A stretch of 64,000 bases of DNA from Flavobacterium sp. CG_23.5 (GCF_017875765.1 NZ_JAGGNA010000001.1:3375001-3439000), one strand, 5' to 3'. Counted from the stretch's first letter, positions 9,253-19,362 are shown. Numbers and translations: made by a program. The notes: generated from the letters alone by a model not told the origin.

Positions 9253-10326
9253 TTAAACATTTTTTGATGATGTTGTTAACAAAAATGAAATAGTATCGAT
9301 GTTATCTGCATAATTCCATAATGCAGGTTTTTGGGTTTGTCCAAAATCAATGCTGTTTTCTATAATAGAATCACTTACAATGCATTGAATTTGCTCGCTT
9401 TCCGATTGTAATCGAATTTGTAAATCATTGATGTCTTCATAGTATTCATAAAAGACGCTAGAAATAGGAGAGGCGTGACTTTTATCTTCTTTTAAAGTTA
9501 AAAAACCATTGTCTAACAATTTAAAATTACTCATCAGGAAAACAGCTTTATTGTAGTCATAGTTATTAGCGTATTTTTCATAATGAATCACATCTTGGTA
9601 TTCGAAAATAGCTTCAAAAAAAGCAACGAAAGAGTAGTCTTTTGGGACAAAAAGCTTGGAGACATTACGGCATCCTAAACCAAAATATCTAAAAATATCT
9701 TCACCCAGCGCACTAAGTTGTTCTCTAGTTTCATTGCCATTTAACACCGCAATAGAGTTTCTGCTTTTTCTAATTATGGAAGGCTTATCTTTAAAATAAT
9801 ATTCAAAATAACGAGCTGTATTATTACTTCCAGTTGCTATAACCGCATCAAAATTTTCAAGTTTTCCCTCTACAAAATTTATTTTAGCGGCAAATTCGGG
9901 CTCTATTGCTATAATGTATTTGGCCAAAAAAGGCAGTAAATGTTGGTCATTCGACGAAGTTTTCACCAATACAGTATTACCAGTAATCAACACCGATAAA
10001 AAATCATGAAAACCTACTAACGGTATATTTCCAGCAAGAATTAAAGCAATATTTTTCGATACGTTTTCCCCTAAATCATACTCAGAAAGCCATTGATTTA
10101 AATTTGCTTCCGTAAGAGCTTCTGCCCAAGATTGTATAGAAAAATAAACTTGTTCTGGGGTGTACCATCCATTATGGGATTGCGATAATTTTATTAAAGC
10201 GATGAAATCATCAAAAAAAATATTGTTGTATAAAACAGTAGGTTTTTTAATCGTATTGTCTTCAGAAAATTGACTTAAGAATTTTCCTAATTCAACAAAA
10301 ACACTTTTTTTTGTTTCTAATGTCAT
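9253..10326 (-). CDS. Acyl-CoA reductase (LuxC-domain)
   Basis: 357 residues of the LuxC/acyl-CoA reductase family (aldehyde dehydrogenase superfamily). Visible family features are LILAGNIPLVGFHDFLSVL near 92, then LVKTSSND, VIATGSNNTARYFEYYF near 162 and the catalytic-Cys block GLGCRNVSKLFVP near 220. Expected reaction is NADPH-dependent reduction of an acyl thioester to the aldehyde, but the substrate here is unknown. It lies 78 bp upstream of serC on the same strand and divergent from the ferredoxin gene. Confidence 0.8.
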   Translation of the reverse strand: MTLETKKSVFVELGKFLSQFSEDNTIKKPTVLYNNIFFDDFIALIKLSQSHNGWYTPEQVYFSIQSWAEALTEANLNQWLSEYDLGENVSKNIALILAGNIPLVGFHDFLSVLITGNTVLVKTSSNDQHLLPFLAKYIIAIEPEFAAKINFVEGKLENFDAVIATGSNNTARYFEYYFKDKPSIIRKSRNSIAVLNGNETREQLSALGEDIFRYFGLGCRNVSKLFVPKDYSFVAFFEAIFEYQDVIHYEKYANNYDYNKAVFLMSNFKLLDNGFLTLKEDKSHASPISSVFYEYYEDINDLQIRLQSESEQIQCIVSDSIIENSIDFGQTQKPALWNYADNIDTISFLLTTSSKNV

Positions 10327-10331
10327 TATGT

Positions 10332-10362
10332 TTGCTTATGAATAGTTTTGATTGTAATTTTG
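10332..10362 (+). promoter_or_regulatory. Promoter for the ferredoxin gene
   Basis: TTG at 10332-10334, 20-bp spacer and TAATTTTG at 10355-10362 match the flavobacterial TTG-N(17-23)-TAnnTTTG promoter. It would give a leader of roughly 90 nt before fdxA. Confidence 0.55.
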
Positions 10363-10364
10363 CA

Positions 10365-10395
10365 CAAAAATAAGCTATAATAAGTTATAAGTCAA
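10365..10395 (-). promoter_or_regulatory. Promoter for the acyl-CoA reductase gene
   Basis: On the minus strand TTG (10395-10393), a 20-bp spacer and TATTTTTG (10372-10365) match the consensus fully. Its -7 box lies only 2 bp from that of the opposing fdxA promoter, so the two polymerase footprints overlap. Confidence 0.6.
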
Positions 10396-10458
10396 AGGAG
10401 AAAAAATTGTTCTACGGTTTAAACTCATAACTCATAACTTTTAACTCATAATTAATAA

Positions 10459-10812
<354 letters not shown>

Positions 10813-10836
10813 ATGTGAATTTTTATTTAACACACA

Positions 10837-10875
10837 AAAAAAATCCTGTTCGACAAGCGAACAGGATTTTTTATT
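10837..10875. terminator. Bidirectional terminator after ferredoxin
   Basis: AAATCCTGTTCG and CGAACAGGATTT form a perfect 12-bp stem with a 5-nt loop, A-rich before and T-rich after. Serves convergent transcripts of fdxA and the following minus-strand gene. Confidence 0.85.
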
Positions 10876-10892
10876 GATTTATAATGTGAGTT

Positions 10893-11429
10893 CTACTGTT
10901 TGACAATAATATAAGTAGTAACCGTTACTTTGTCTGTTTTGTCATCGTAGGATTCTAAAACTAGATTTCCATTGGCATCAAAATAACCGTATGAAGTAGC
11001 GTTTTTTGTTCTGAAAATATAATTATTGTTTGATGTTCTTCTTAAAATAGCTTCTTTTTTACCATCTGGTAAAAACATTGTGTAACCGCTGGTATCAGTA
11101 GCTACTTTATATTTTTTCCCTCCTAAATTATAGTAAGCAGATCTGTCAACTTCAATAACTTTAGTTACACCATCAGCAGATACAGCTGTAGTTGCAGTTA
11201 CTTGAACGGGAGATGCTTGGATGTCTTTATTTAAGACATTAGAATCTGCATCTTTTAACTCAACATTTTGAACTTCTTTAATTTCTTGAGTTTTAATTAT
11301 TTTTTTTTCTCCTTTAGAATCTTTCGTTGTTAAAACATTAGTTTTCACTTCAGTTTTTATATTCGTATTCTGAGCTTGAATATTTAATGTAAATAAAAAA
11401 GCTGCCATTCCTAACATTATAATTTTCAT
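10893..11429 (-). CDS. Secreted protein of unknown function
   Basis: 178 residues from the ATG at 11429. An Sec signal peptide (MKIIMLGMAAFLFTLNIQAQ) ends at an AQA-like cleavage site near residue 20. The N-terminal half of the mature protein is Lys/Thr/Glu rich; the C-terminal half is predicted beta with aromatic residues (YYNLGGKKYKVATD, GYFDANGNLVLESYDDKTD). No family recognised. An ORF extension up to 11603 overlaps the methyltransferase and lacks a signal, so it was not used. Confidence 0.65.
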   Translation of the reverse strand: MKIIMLGMAAFLFTLNIQAQNTNIKTEVKTNVLTTKDSKGEKKIIKTQEIKEVQNVELKDADSNVLNKDIQASPVQVTATTAVSADGVTKVIEVDRSAYYNLGGKKYKVATDTSGYTMFLPDGKKEAILRRTSNNNYIFRTKNATSYGYFDANGNLVLESYDDKTDKVTVTTYIIVKQ

Positions 11430-11541
11430 AATATTTAATTTTAATGATTTGTATCTTGTAAAGATATAGTTAATTGGTAGTAAGTTTGTTGTATAATTTT
11501 TTCGAAAAATTACAATATTCACACAAGAAAAAATTGAACAT

Positions 11542-12288
11542 TTAATTAGTTTTTTTCCTTGCCGCGATAACATAGGTATCATAAGCATATGTTTTTCTAT
11601 CAATAGTTTTGATTATTTCGAAACCATTTAAATAAAGAAATAACTGCATTTCATTTAACGTAAATACACGAACTGTTGAAAAATCATCTGCTATTATTTC
11701 TTTATCGCCATCTTTAATCGTGTAATATTGCGCTGTCCATTCCAACATAAAGTTTTCTGCTGAAGTTGTTTTCCAAATGCTATCTCTTAAATAAGTTGTT
11801 CCTTCATATTCCGCTTGATGAATAATGACTGGGTTTTCTTTGGTAAAAGGAATATACCGATTGGCGTCAATAAAATCAAAAACAACAATTCCGTTACTTG
11901 TTAAATTCTTATAAATGGATTCAAAAGTACTATTTACATCATCATTCGTAATCATATAACTAGTAGAACGACCTGTAATTAGTATGGAATCCATAGGTCT
12001 TTCAAGCTCAAATTCTCGCATGTCTCCATGAATAAAAATGCAGTTTTTATTCCTTTCTTTGGCGATAGCAATCATACTGTTACTGTAGTCTAATCCCGTG
12101 TAATCTTGCTGATTTTCTTGGAATCTTTTAGCGAGATTGCCGGTTCCACTACCTATTTCCAGAATGGTTTTGCAATTGTTTTCTTGGATTAAACTATTAT
12201 AAAAATGATATTCTTCATCATAATCAATGAATGTTTGGTACATAGCATCAAAAATTGCCGCCATTTTTCCGTCATAAAGATTTGTCAT
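11542..12288 (-). CDS. Class I SAM-dependent methyltransferase
   Basis: 248 residues. Rossmann-type methyltransferase with motif I ILEIGSGTGNLAKRF near residue 40, an acidic residue after beta-2 (YTGLDYS) and motif III/IV ILITGRSTSYM near 107. The C-terminal half is beta rich. The methyl acceptor cannot be told from the sequence. Its 3' end reaches to 113 bp before the secreted-protein gene on the same strand. Confidence 0.82.
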   Translation of the reverse strand: MTNLYDGKMAAIFDAMYQTFIDYDEEYHFYNSLIQENNCKTILEIGSGTGNLAKRFQENQQDYTGLDYSNSMIAIAKERNKNCIFIHGDMREFELERPMDSILITGRSTSYMITNDDVNSTFESIYKNLTSNGIVVFDFIDANRYIPFTKENPVIIHQAEYEGTTYLRDSIWKTTSAENFMLEWTAQYYTIKDGDKEIIADDFSTVRVFTLNEMQLFLYLNGFEIIKTIDRKTYAYDTYVIAARKKTN

Positions 12289-12331
12289 GATTTATATATA
12301 TATACTATAAAATTAAACAAAATTGCGATAT

Positions 12332-12366
12332 AAAAAAAGGGCTATCTTTCGACAGCCCTTTTTCAA
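12332..12366 (-). terminator. Terminator of the TonB-receptor gene
   Basis: On the minus strand AAAAAGGGCTGTC pairs with its complement around a 4-nt loop with one A-C mismatch, then a T-run. It lies just past the receptor stop codon. Confidence 0.75.
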
Positions 12367-12383
12367 ATTATTCGACAACCGAA

Positions 12384-15032
12384 TTAGAATTTGTAGTTCA
12401 AAGATAAATTAAACATAGTTCCTAATTGACTGAAGTGTGATCCATCATAAGTTGTTTTATCATAACGACCATTGAAAGTAATCAAATTGTATTGATTTTT
12501 TACTTTTGCAGGATCATTTAACAATGCTGTTCCAGCAGCGTTTTCAGCTACAAATTTCCATTCTGGTAACACGTTCAATAAATTATTTACATTTAAAGAT
12601 AAAGTTAATTTGTCTGATGCGGAGAATGTAACTCCTAAATCTGTAACAATTTTTGGAATAAATTCAGTTTTTAAGTTTGCATCTAAACCATCTTGGTCAA
12701 AAGTAGTTTTTCCGAAATAAGTGTTATTAAGAGAAAATCCAAATTTCCCGATTTCATAATTTGCACCTAAAATCCACTTTGTTACCGGTCTAGAAGTAAA
12801 CATTAAAGATTCAAGTGTTTGTCCAAAATTATTACTTTTTACTGGAGAGATTCTTTCATTTTTGAAAGTAACGTTTCCGGATAAGTTAAATCCTAATTTC
12901 CCTGCTCCCAATAATACGTTGTTATAGTTTGCTACTACATCTAAACCTGAAGTTCTAGAATCAAATGAGTTTTCAAACCAGGCAACTGTTCCAAATTGTG
13001 TATCAATTTTATCCCCTAAAATGATACGGTCTTCTACTTTAATGTTATAGTAATCAACCGTGAAATTAAAGTTTTTTGAAGGTTTCGCTCCCACACCAAC
13101 TGTTACGTTAGTCGATTTTTCAGGAGTTAATCTAGGAATTCCTAATATACGTGCTTGAGGTGAAACATTATTAATAATACCGCTCACTTGAATACCTGAT
13201 CCAGGAACAAAAGAATATTGTGATTTTTGAGTATAGATTTGGTGTAATGTTGGTGCTCTAAATCCAGTAGATACGGAACCTCTTAATGTGATTTTATCCT
13301 CAGCAAATTTATATCTAGAACTTAATTTCCAAACTGTAGCTCCGCCAAAATCACTATATTGTTCATGACGAACAGTACCGTTTATTAAGAAGTCTTTTGT
13401 TACGTCGTATGCTAAATCTAAATAACCACCTAAATTATAACGATTCCATTTACCTGAATTTTCTGGTCTGTTTCCAGCGAATGAATCAGCTCCAATGCCT
13501 TCCCACGACGCTTTGTCGCCTTCAATTACTTCGAAATTTTCAGTTCTGAACTCCGATCCGAAACCGATGCTAACTTTATCAGATAATACTTTTGAGATAT
13601 CTAAATTCCCAACAATATGATTGAAAGATGTTCCTCCTGGTTTGAATGAAATTGGGCTGTTTTCTAGGTAAACATTTTGTCCATTTGAATCTTTAATGTT
13701 AGATCTGTTGAAAGAATTCTCTACAGAGTAATCTTGTTTGTTTCCACCAGTAGTAATACTTACATCAGTATTCCACCCATTCATTTTTGATTTGTAACCC
13801 AATGTTGCATTGTAGTCATTCAAATCTCCCGTGAAAGTGGGTACATAACCTTTGTACGAAGCTGGAGTCCCATCTCCAAAGAAGTCTTTCAAGAAAGGAT
13901 AATCGGATAAAGTTCTCCAATATGGTGTTCTGTAATTAGCAAATGAGTTTACTTTTTTGTAAACATATGCAGCGTTATAATATAATTGTGTGTTTTCTGA
14001 TAAGTCAGATCCACCATTTATTAAGAATTTTGCTGCAGTAGTTTCTGGCGCGCCATTGATATTACCAGCATCAGGATATTTCGCAAGGAAAGCTTGAACA
14101 TCTGAAAGAGAAGCTCCAAAATCCCCTGCATCGCCAGCAGCGTCAACTTTACCAGGTCTATTAGACAAATTAACTTTAGAAAAATCTACAGTATAATTTA
14201 AAAATCCTTTAGTCCCTACAGTTGTTCCGTTGTTTAAACTCACACCTAACATTTCTCCGTCACCTTCTGAAGTTATTCCACTTCTCACAGTAACTGATCC
14301 ATTAGCGGCACTCTTTTTCAAAATAATGTTCATTACTCCTGCAATCGCATCAGATCCGTATTGTGCAGATGCACCATCACGAAGAATCTCTACTCTTTCG
14401 ATAGCGTCAGTAGGAATTGCAGAGATATCTGCACCTGTTTCCCCACGTCCTGGAGAGGTTTGTACATAAAGTAAAGAACTTAAGTTTTTACGTTTTCCGT
14501 TGATTAGGATTAAGGTTCTACTTGGTCCCATATTTCTAATTTCGTATGGATCAAGTAAGGAAGTCGCATCATTAACAGGCGTTTGAACCGTGTTAAATGA
14601 TGGAATTTTGTACTGTAATGCCTTATCAAAAGAAGCTTGACCGGTTGAAGCCAAATCTTTTGAAGAGATCACATCAATAGGAAGCGCAGTAGTAGTGTTA
14701 CTCCTAGGTGCAGTTCTTGTTCCAGTAACCACAATCTCGTCTAGCGCTTGTCCACCTTCCTCAGATAAAACAACATCAATTGTGGAACTTGTTGCTTCTT
14801 TTTCCAATTTAGAAAAACCAACGTAACTGAAGACCAATGTGGCTCCGTCTTTAACCTTGATTTTATAGGCCCCATCAATATCTGTTGAGACGCCGTTGTT
14901 TGTTCCTTTTTCGATGATGTTAACGCCAGGCAGAGCAGCGCCAGAATTATCTTTTACAACGCCGGTGATTTCTTTTTGTGCAAAAAGAAAACTGACATTA
15001 AGCAGTAAAAATAGTAATGCAATTTTTTTCAT
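12384..15032 (-). CDS. TonB-dependent outer-membrane receptor with CarboxypepD_reg domain
   Basis: 882 residues from the ATG at 15032 (in-frame 15077 start would precede the signal peptide). Signal peptide about residues 1-19 (MKKIALLFLLLNVSFLFAQ). Then a carboxypeptidase-regulatory-like domain (GVVKDNSGAALPGVNIIEKG), a plug with DEIVVTGTR near 100, GPSRTLILINGKR and VEILRDGASAQYGSDAIAG, and a C-terminal 22-strand barrel ending in an aromatic residue (SLNYKF). Imports a substrate across the outer membrane with TonB energy. There is no SusD gene beside it, so it is not a SusC; vitamin, siderophore or metal ligands are all possible. It is flanked by its own terminator and a long leader, hence monocistronic. 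Confidence 0.9.
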   Translation of the reverse strand: MKKIALLFLLLNVSFLFAQKEITGVVKDNSGAALPGVNIIEKGTNNGVSTDIDGAYKIKVKDGATLVFSYVGFSKLEKEATSSTIDVVLSEEGGQALDEIVVTGTRTAPRSNTTTALPIDVISSKDLASTGQASFDKALQYKIPSFNTVQTPVNDATSLLDPYEIRNMGPSRTLILINGKRKNLSSLLYVQTSPGRGETGADISAIPTDAIERVEILRDGASAQYGSDAIAGVMNIILKKSAANGSVTVRSGITSEGDGEMLGVSLNNGTTVGTKGFLNYTVDFSKVNLSNRPGKVDAAGDAGDFGASLSDVQAFLAKYPDAGNINGAPETTAAKFLINGGSDLSENTQLYYNAAYVYKKVNSFANYRTPYWRTLSDYPFLKDFFGDGTPASYKGYVPTFTGDLNDYNATLGYKSKMNGWNTDVSITTGGNKQDYSVENSFNRSNIKDSNGQNVYLENSPISFKPGGTSFNHIVGNLDISKVLSDKVSIGFGSEFRTENFEVIEGDKASWEGIGADSFAGNRPENSGKWNRYNLGGYLDLAYDVTKDFLINGTVRHEQYSDFGGATVWKLSSRYKFAEDKITLRGSVSTGFRAPTLHQIYTQKSQYSFVPGSGIQVSGIINNVSPQARILGIPRLTPEKSTNVTVGVGAKPSKNFNFTVDYYNIKVEDRIILGDKIDTQFGTVAWFENSFDSRTSGLDVVANYNNVLLGAGKLGFNLSGNVTFKNERISPVKSNNFGQTLESLMFTSRPVTKWILGANYEIGKFGFSLNNTYFGKTTFDQDGLDANLKTEFIPKIVTDLGVTFSASDKLTLSLNVNNLLNVLPEWKFVAENAAGTALLNDPAKVKNQYNLITFNGRYDKTTYDGSHFSQLGTMFNLSLNYKF

Positions 15033-15160
15033 AATAAGTTGTGTTTGGTTTATTGTTAAGTCTAATTTCTTATGCAATATAATTTTTTTTTTAACAAAAC
15101 ATTAAGGATAGCGGTTTTTTTTATAAAAAAGTTATTAAAATTATTTTAATGCTCCGTTTT

Positions 15161-15192
15161 TTGAAGGGAATATTTATTATAGCTTATATTTG
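15161..15192 (+). promoter_or_regulatory. Flavobacterial promoter of ychF
   Basis: TTG at 15161-15163, 21-bp spacer and TATATTTG at 15185-15192 give a full match to TTG-N(17-23)-TAnnTTTG, 62 bp before the chosen ATG. The promoter position also favours the ATG at 15255. Confidence 0.65.
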
Positions 15193-15254
15193 CAAACTTT
15201 TAAAGTAAACACTAGAACGAATAGCAGTAAATGCTATCTGTAAACATAAAGATC

Positions 15255-16349
15255 ATGAAAGCAGGAATTGTAGGATTGCCAAATGTTGGAAAATCAACAT
15301 TGTTTAATTGTTTGTCAAATGCAAAAGCGCAAAGTGCCAACTTTCCTTTTTGTACAATCGAACCTAATATAGGTGTAGTAAATGTTCCTGATTCCAGAAT
15401 TGAAAAACTGGAAGAATTGGTTAAACCAGAACGCGTACAAATGGCAACAGTTGATATTGTTGATATTGCAGGTTTAGTTAAAGGAGCCAGCAAAGGCGAA
15501 GGTTTAGGAAATCAGTTTCTTGGTAATATTAGAGAATGTAATGCGATTATTCACGTATTGCGTTGTTTTGACAATGATAATATTGTTCACGTGGACGGAA
15601 ATGTAAATCCAATTCGTGACAAAGAAACGATTGATATCGAGTTGCAATTGAAAGATTTAGAGAATGTTGAAAAACGTTTGGAAAAAGTAAATCGTGCCGC
15701 CAAAACAGGAAACAAAGAGGCGCAAACCGAAAAAGCACTTTTAGATAGAATTAGAGAAACGTTACTTCAAGCAAAATCAGCTAGAACGGTGACTCCGCAA
15801 AACAACGATGAAGAAGTTTTAATGGAATCTTTTCAACTGATTACGGCAAAACCAGTTTTGTACGTTTGTAATGTAGATGAGAATTCAGCGGTAAACGGAA
15901 ATGCCTACGTAGATCAGATTCGGGAATTAGTAAAAGATGAAGATGCCGAAGTAATCATTCTTTCGGTAGGAGCTGAGGCTGATATTACTGAATTGGAAAG
16001 TTATGAAGAGCGTCAGGTTTTTCTTGAAGATATGGGATTAACGGAGCCTGGAGCATCCGTTTTGATTCGTGCAGCTTATAAATTATTAAAACAGCAAACC
16101 TATTTTACGGCTGGTGTCAAAGAAGTTCGCGCCTGGACGATCAATATTGGAGCAACTGCACCACAAGCAGCTGGGGTTATCCACACGGATTTCGAAAAAG
16201 GTTTCATCCGCGCCGAAGTTATTGCTTATGAAGATTTTGTGCAATACGGTTCTGAAGCCAAATGCAAAGAGGCTGGAAAATTCAAAGTAGAAGGAAAAGA
16301 ATATGTGGTTAAAGATGGTGATGTGATGCATTTCCGTTTTAACGTCTAA
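15255..16349 (+). CDS. ychF: Redox-regulated P-loop ATPase YchF (OLA1/EngD family)
   Basis: 364 residues from the ATG at 15255 (MKAGIVGLPNVGKST); an in-frame start at 15231 adds eight residues not seen in the family. G1 motif GLPNVGKST, G3 DIAGLVKGASKGEGLGNQF near 68, a central coiled-coil and the C-terminal TGS domain (AWTINIGATAPQAAG, ending DVMHFRFNV) are all present. Binds ribosomes and prefers ATP to GTP; linked to stress responses. Monocistronic with its own promoter and terminator. Confidence 0.96.
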   Translation: MKAGIVGLPNVGKSTLFNCLSNAKAQSANFPFCTIEPNIGVVNVPDSRIEKLEELVKPERVQMATVDIVDIAGLVKGASKGEGLGNQFLGNIRECNAIIHVLRCFDNDNIVHVDGNVNPIRDKETIDIELQLKDLENVEKRLEKVNRAAKTGNKEAQTEKALLDRIRETLLQAKSARTVTPQNNDEEVLMESFQLITAKPVLYVCNVDENSAVNGNAYVDQIRELVKDEDAEVIILSVGAEADITELESYEERQVFLEDMGLTEPGASVLIRAAYKLLKQQTYFTAGVKEVRAWTINIGATAPQAAGVIHTDFEKGFIRAEVIAYEDFVQYGSEAKCKEAGKFKVEGKEYVVKDGDVMHFRFNV

Positions 16350-16390
16350 GTTATTGCGAGGAATGAAGCAACCTTATTAAATAAATTTGA

Positions 16391-16423
16391 AAGCCTGCAG
16401 AAGAAATTTTGCAGGTTTTTTTT
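16391..16423 (+). terminator. Terminator after ychF
   Basis: CCTGCA and TGCAGG form a 6-bp stem around a 10-nt loop followed by eight T. Located about 42 bp after the ychF stop. Confidence 0.7.
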
Positions 16424-16426
16424 GTA

Positions 16427-16580
16427 CCTAATCCAGCTTTACACTTCAAGATTTTCCCATCAATCTCTTTTTTCTAAGTCATAAAAGGAGCTTCCGTTGG
16501 TCGCTCTTTTATGACAAGAAAAAATAAGATTGATTTGAAAAATGCTTTCCGTTTCAATCTGGGGTAAAAGTGATGCAGAT
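16427..16580. repeat. Dispersed palindromic spacer element, copy C
   Basis: About 150 bp filling most of the ychF-oxidoreductase spacer. It begins CCTAATCCAGCTTT and contains the hairpin GTCATAAAAGGAGC / GCTCTTTTATGAC (one bulged G). It ends with sequence whose complement reads AGATTGAAACGGAAAGC, close to the arm of copy A. The core AAAGGAGCTTCC...GTCGCTCTTT is shared with copy D at 33082. No ORF. The rest of the 337-bp spacer (16581-16686) is AT-rich with nothing recognisable beyond the likely promoter. Confidence 0.7.
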
Positions 16581-16686
16581 AAAAATAAAGACTCGTTTTG
16601 ACTTATTTATTTTGTAATCTGTGAATCAGTGGCTAATTATTTTATTACTGTTTTATTTTTACTACTTTTAACAAAAACGAACTATC

Positions 16687-17208
16687 ATGAAAATAATCGC
16701 CTTTGGCGCAAGCCCTAGTAAGAATTCTATCAATAAGAAATTAGCGACCTACGCGGCTCATTTCTTTGAAAATGGGGAAGTTGAAGTTTTGGATTTAAAT
16801 GATTTCCAAATGCCAATTTATAGCGTGGATATCGAAGAAGAAATAGGACACCATGCATTGGCGCAAGCGTTTTTAGATAAAATTGCTACTGCTGATATTG
16901 TAGTGGTTTCCATGGCAGAGAATAACGGAAATTATTCCGTGGCATTCAAAAATATTTTCGATTGGTGTACTAGAATAAATGCAAAAGTTTTTCAGGAAAA
17001 ACCCATGCTGCTGATGGCAACATCTCCCGGAGCAAAAGGAGGAGCAAGCGTATTGGGAATCGCTAAAAATGCGTTTCCATTTTATGGTGGAAATATAAAA
17101 GAAACATTTTCTTTACCTAGTTTCGATGTAAACTTTGATAGTGCAAACGGTAAGATTTCCAACGCTGAATTGGATAATCAGTTGAAAAAGCTCGTTGACA
17201 ATTTTTAA
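16687..17208 (+). CDS. NADPH-dependent FMN reductase family protein
   Basis: 173 residues. Flavodoxin-like fold of the NAD(P)H-dependent FMN reductase family: phosphate-binding GASPSKNSINKKLA at the N-terminus, SMAENNGNYSVAFKNIFDWCTR near residue 78 and ATSPGAKGGASVLG near 110. Uses NAD(P)H to reduce FMN, quinones or related substrates; the physiological substrate is unknown. Stands alone between two plus-strand genes. Confidence 0.85.
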   Translation: MKIIAFGASPSKNSINKKLATYAAHFFENGEVEVLDLNDFQMPIYSVDIEEEIGHHALAQAFLDKIATADIVVVSMAENNGNYSVAFKNIFDWCTRINAKVFQEKPMLLMATSPGAKGGASVLGIAKNAFPFYGGNIKETFSLPSFDVNFDSANGKISNAELDNQLKKLVDNF

Positions 17209-17346
17209 TTTTTATAATGAAATCCTATAATCCTAAATCAAAAATCTCAGATTCTTTGTCAATATCATTCTTGATAACTTTGGGGTCATAGTCTTTTAAA
17301 GTATATTGAGATATCCTATATTAGCACCAAATCCACAAAATCTACA

Positions 17347-19209
17347 ATGTCCGATCAAAATCAATATACCGAAGATAATATTCGGTCACTCGACTGGAAA
17401 GAACATATTCGCATGCGTCCTGGAATGTACATCGGGAAATTGGGAGATGGTTCCTCGCCAGATGATGGTATTTATATCCTTTTAAAAGAAGTTCTCGACA
17501 ACTGTATCGATGAATTTGTCATGGGTGCGGGAAAAACTATTGAGGTAACTATTAAGGATAAGACCGTTACCGTTAGAGATTACGGTCGTGGAATTCCGTT
17601 GGGAAAAGTGATTGATGTGGTTTCCAAGATGAATACTGGAGGGAAATACGATTCTTTGGCATTTAAAAAATCCGTTGGTTTGAATGGAGTAGGGACAAAA
17701 GCAGTAAATGCTTTGTCTAATTATTTCCGTGTAGAATCCGTTCGGGATGAGAAACAAAAAGCAGCGGAATTTTCCGCAGGGAATTTAGTTCTAGAAGAAG
17801 CTATTATTGAAACCACGAAGCGTAAAGGAACTAAAGTTACTTTTATTCCAGATGAAGCGATTTTCAAAAATTACAAATTCCGTTTCGAGTATATAATCAA
17901 AATGCTTAAAAACTATTGTTATCTAAACAATGGTTTAACTATTTTATTCAATGGCGAAAAATATTTTTCTGAAAATGGTCTGAAAGACTTATTGGAAGAA
18001 ACCATCCATGCGGATGATTTGGAATACCCAATCATTCACTTGAAAGGAGAAGATATAGAAATCGCCCTAACACATAGTAAATCGCAGTACAGCGAAGAAT
18101 ACCATTCCTTTGTAAACGGACAAAACACAACGCAAGGAGGGACACATCTTGCCGCCTATCGTGAAGCAATTGTAAAAACCATCCGGGAGTTTTATAATAA
18201 AAATTTTGAAGCGTCAGATGTTCGAAAATCTATTGTTACGGCGGTAAGTATTAAAGTAATGGAGCCGGTTTTTGAGTCACAAACCAAAACCAAATTAGGT
18301 TCTACGGATATGGGCTCTGAGCCAGGAATGCCCTCGGTGCGTACATTTGTAAATGATTTTGTGAAAACAAAATTAGACAATTACTTACACAAGAATCCTC
18401 CAACAGCAGACGCGCTCTTGCGAAAAATTCTTCAAGCCGAAAGAGAGCGTAAAGAACTGTCTGGTATTCGAAAATTAGCTACAGATCGTGCCAAAAAAGC
18501 GAATTTACACAACAAGAAATTAAGAGATTGCCGCGCCCATCTTCCGGATACAAAACATCCTAAAAATCTGGAAAGTACCCTTTTTATCACGGAGGGAGAT
18601 TCGGCATCTGGATCCATTACAAAATCACGTGATGTCAATACACAAGCTGTTTTTAGCTTGCGTGGAAAGCCTTTGAATTCGTACGGAATGAGCAAGAAAA
18701 TTGTGTATGAAAATGAAGAATTCAATTTATTGCAAGCAGCGCTAGATATTGAAGATGGATTAGAGAAATTACGGTACAACAACATTGTAATCGCTACAGA
18801 TGCCGATGTCGATGGAATGCACATTCGCTTGTTGCTGATTACGTTCTTTCTACAATTTTTCCCAGAATTGATAAAAGAAGGTCATTTGTATATTTTGCAA
18901 ACGCCACTTTTTAGAGTTCGAAACAAAAAAGAAACAATATACTGCTATTCTGATGACGAACGAAAAGCTGCCATCGAAAAATTAAAACCAAAACCGGAAA
19001 TCACTCGATTTAAAGGATTGGGGGAAATTTCCCCAGATGAGTTCAAAAATTTCATTGGAGAAACCATTCGTTTAGATCCTATTATGATGGATAAAAATAC
19101 CTCGATTGAGCAATTATTGTCTTTTTATATGGGCAAAAATACGCCGGATCGTCAGGAATTTATCATCAAGAATCTGAAGGTAGATTTGGATGTGATCGAA
19201 AAGAATTAA
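17347..19209 (+). CDS. parE: DNA topoisomerase IV subunit B
   Basis: 620 residues. GHKL ATPase with RPGMYIG near residue 23, [12 protein letters not shown] near 47 and YGRGIP and [14 protein letters not shown] loops. The TOPRIM domain has EGDSASGS near 417 and [13 protein letters not shown] near 482. Short GyrB/ParE form without the GyrB insert. The cognate A subunit is at 20531. Between them lie a 29-codon ORF and a DUF1016 gene. Confidence 0.93.
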   Translation: MSDQNQYTEDNIRSLDWKEHIRMRPGMYIGKLGDGSSPDDGIYILLKEVLDNCIDEFVMGAGKTIEVTIKDKTVTVRDYGRGIPLGKVIDVVSKMNTGGKYDSLAFKKSVGLNGVGTKAVNALSNYFRVESVRDEKQKAAEFSAGNLVLEEAIIETTKRKGTKVTFIPDEAIFKNYKFRFEYIIKMLKNYCYLNNGLTILFNGEKYFSENGLKDLLEETIHADDLEYPIIHLKGEDIEIALTHSKSQYSEEYHSFVNGQNTTQGGTHLAAYREAIVKTIREFYNKNFEASDVRKSIVTAVSIKVMEPVFESQTKTKLGSTDMGSEPGMPSVRTFVNDFVKTKLDNYLHKNPPTADALLRKILQAERERKELSGIRKLATDRAKKANLHNKKLRDCRAHLPDTKHPKNLESTLFITEGDSASGSITKSRDVNTQAVFSLRGKPLNSYGMSKKIVYENEEFNLLQAALDIEDGLEKLRYNNIVIATDADVDGMHIRLLLITFFLQFFPELIKEGHLYILQTPLFRVRNKKETIYCYSDDERKAAIEKLKPKPEITRFKGLGEISPDEFKNFIGETIRLDPIMMDKNTSIEQLLSFYMGKNTPDRQEFIIKNLKVDLDVIEKN

Positions 19210-19226
19210 TATTTAATATTTGAATT

Positions 19227-19316
19227 ATGATTAGCAAAAAAAATCTGATTTATACCATAATAGCTTTTGTCGTTGGTTTTTTAGTGACTTTTTTTATTAT
19301 TAAAAGTTTGAAATAA
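19227..19316 (+). CDS. 29-residue single-span membrane peptide
   Basis: ATG at 19227 to TAA at 19316, 17 bp after parE. The product is MISKKNLIYT followed by about 15 hydrophobic residues (IIAFVVGFLVTFFII) and KSLK: a basic N-terminus, one membrane span and a basic tail. The layout is that of a genuine small membrane protein rather than random ORF sequence. Function unknown. Confidence 0.5.
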   Translation: MISKKNLIYTIIAFVVGFLVTFFIIKSLK

Positions 19317-19362
19317 TAAAGACTAGCCTCATTCAAAAAAGAAACAAGGAATAATAAAATTG

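Noticed and set aside
11430..11603. Extension of the secreted-protein ORF upstream
   Set aside because: Overlaps the methyltransferase gene and would bury the signal peptide.
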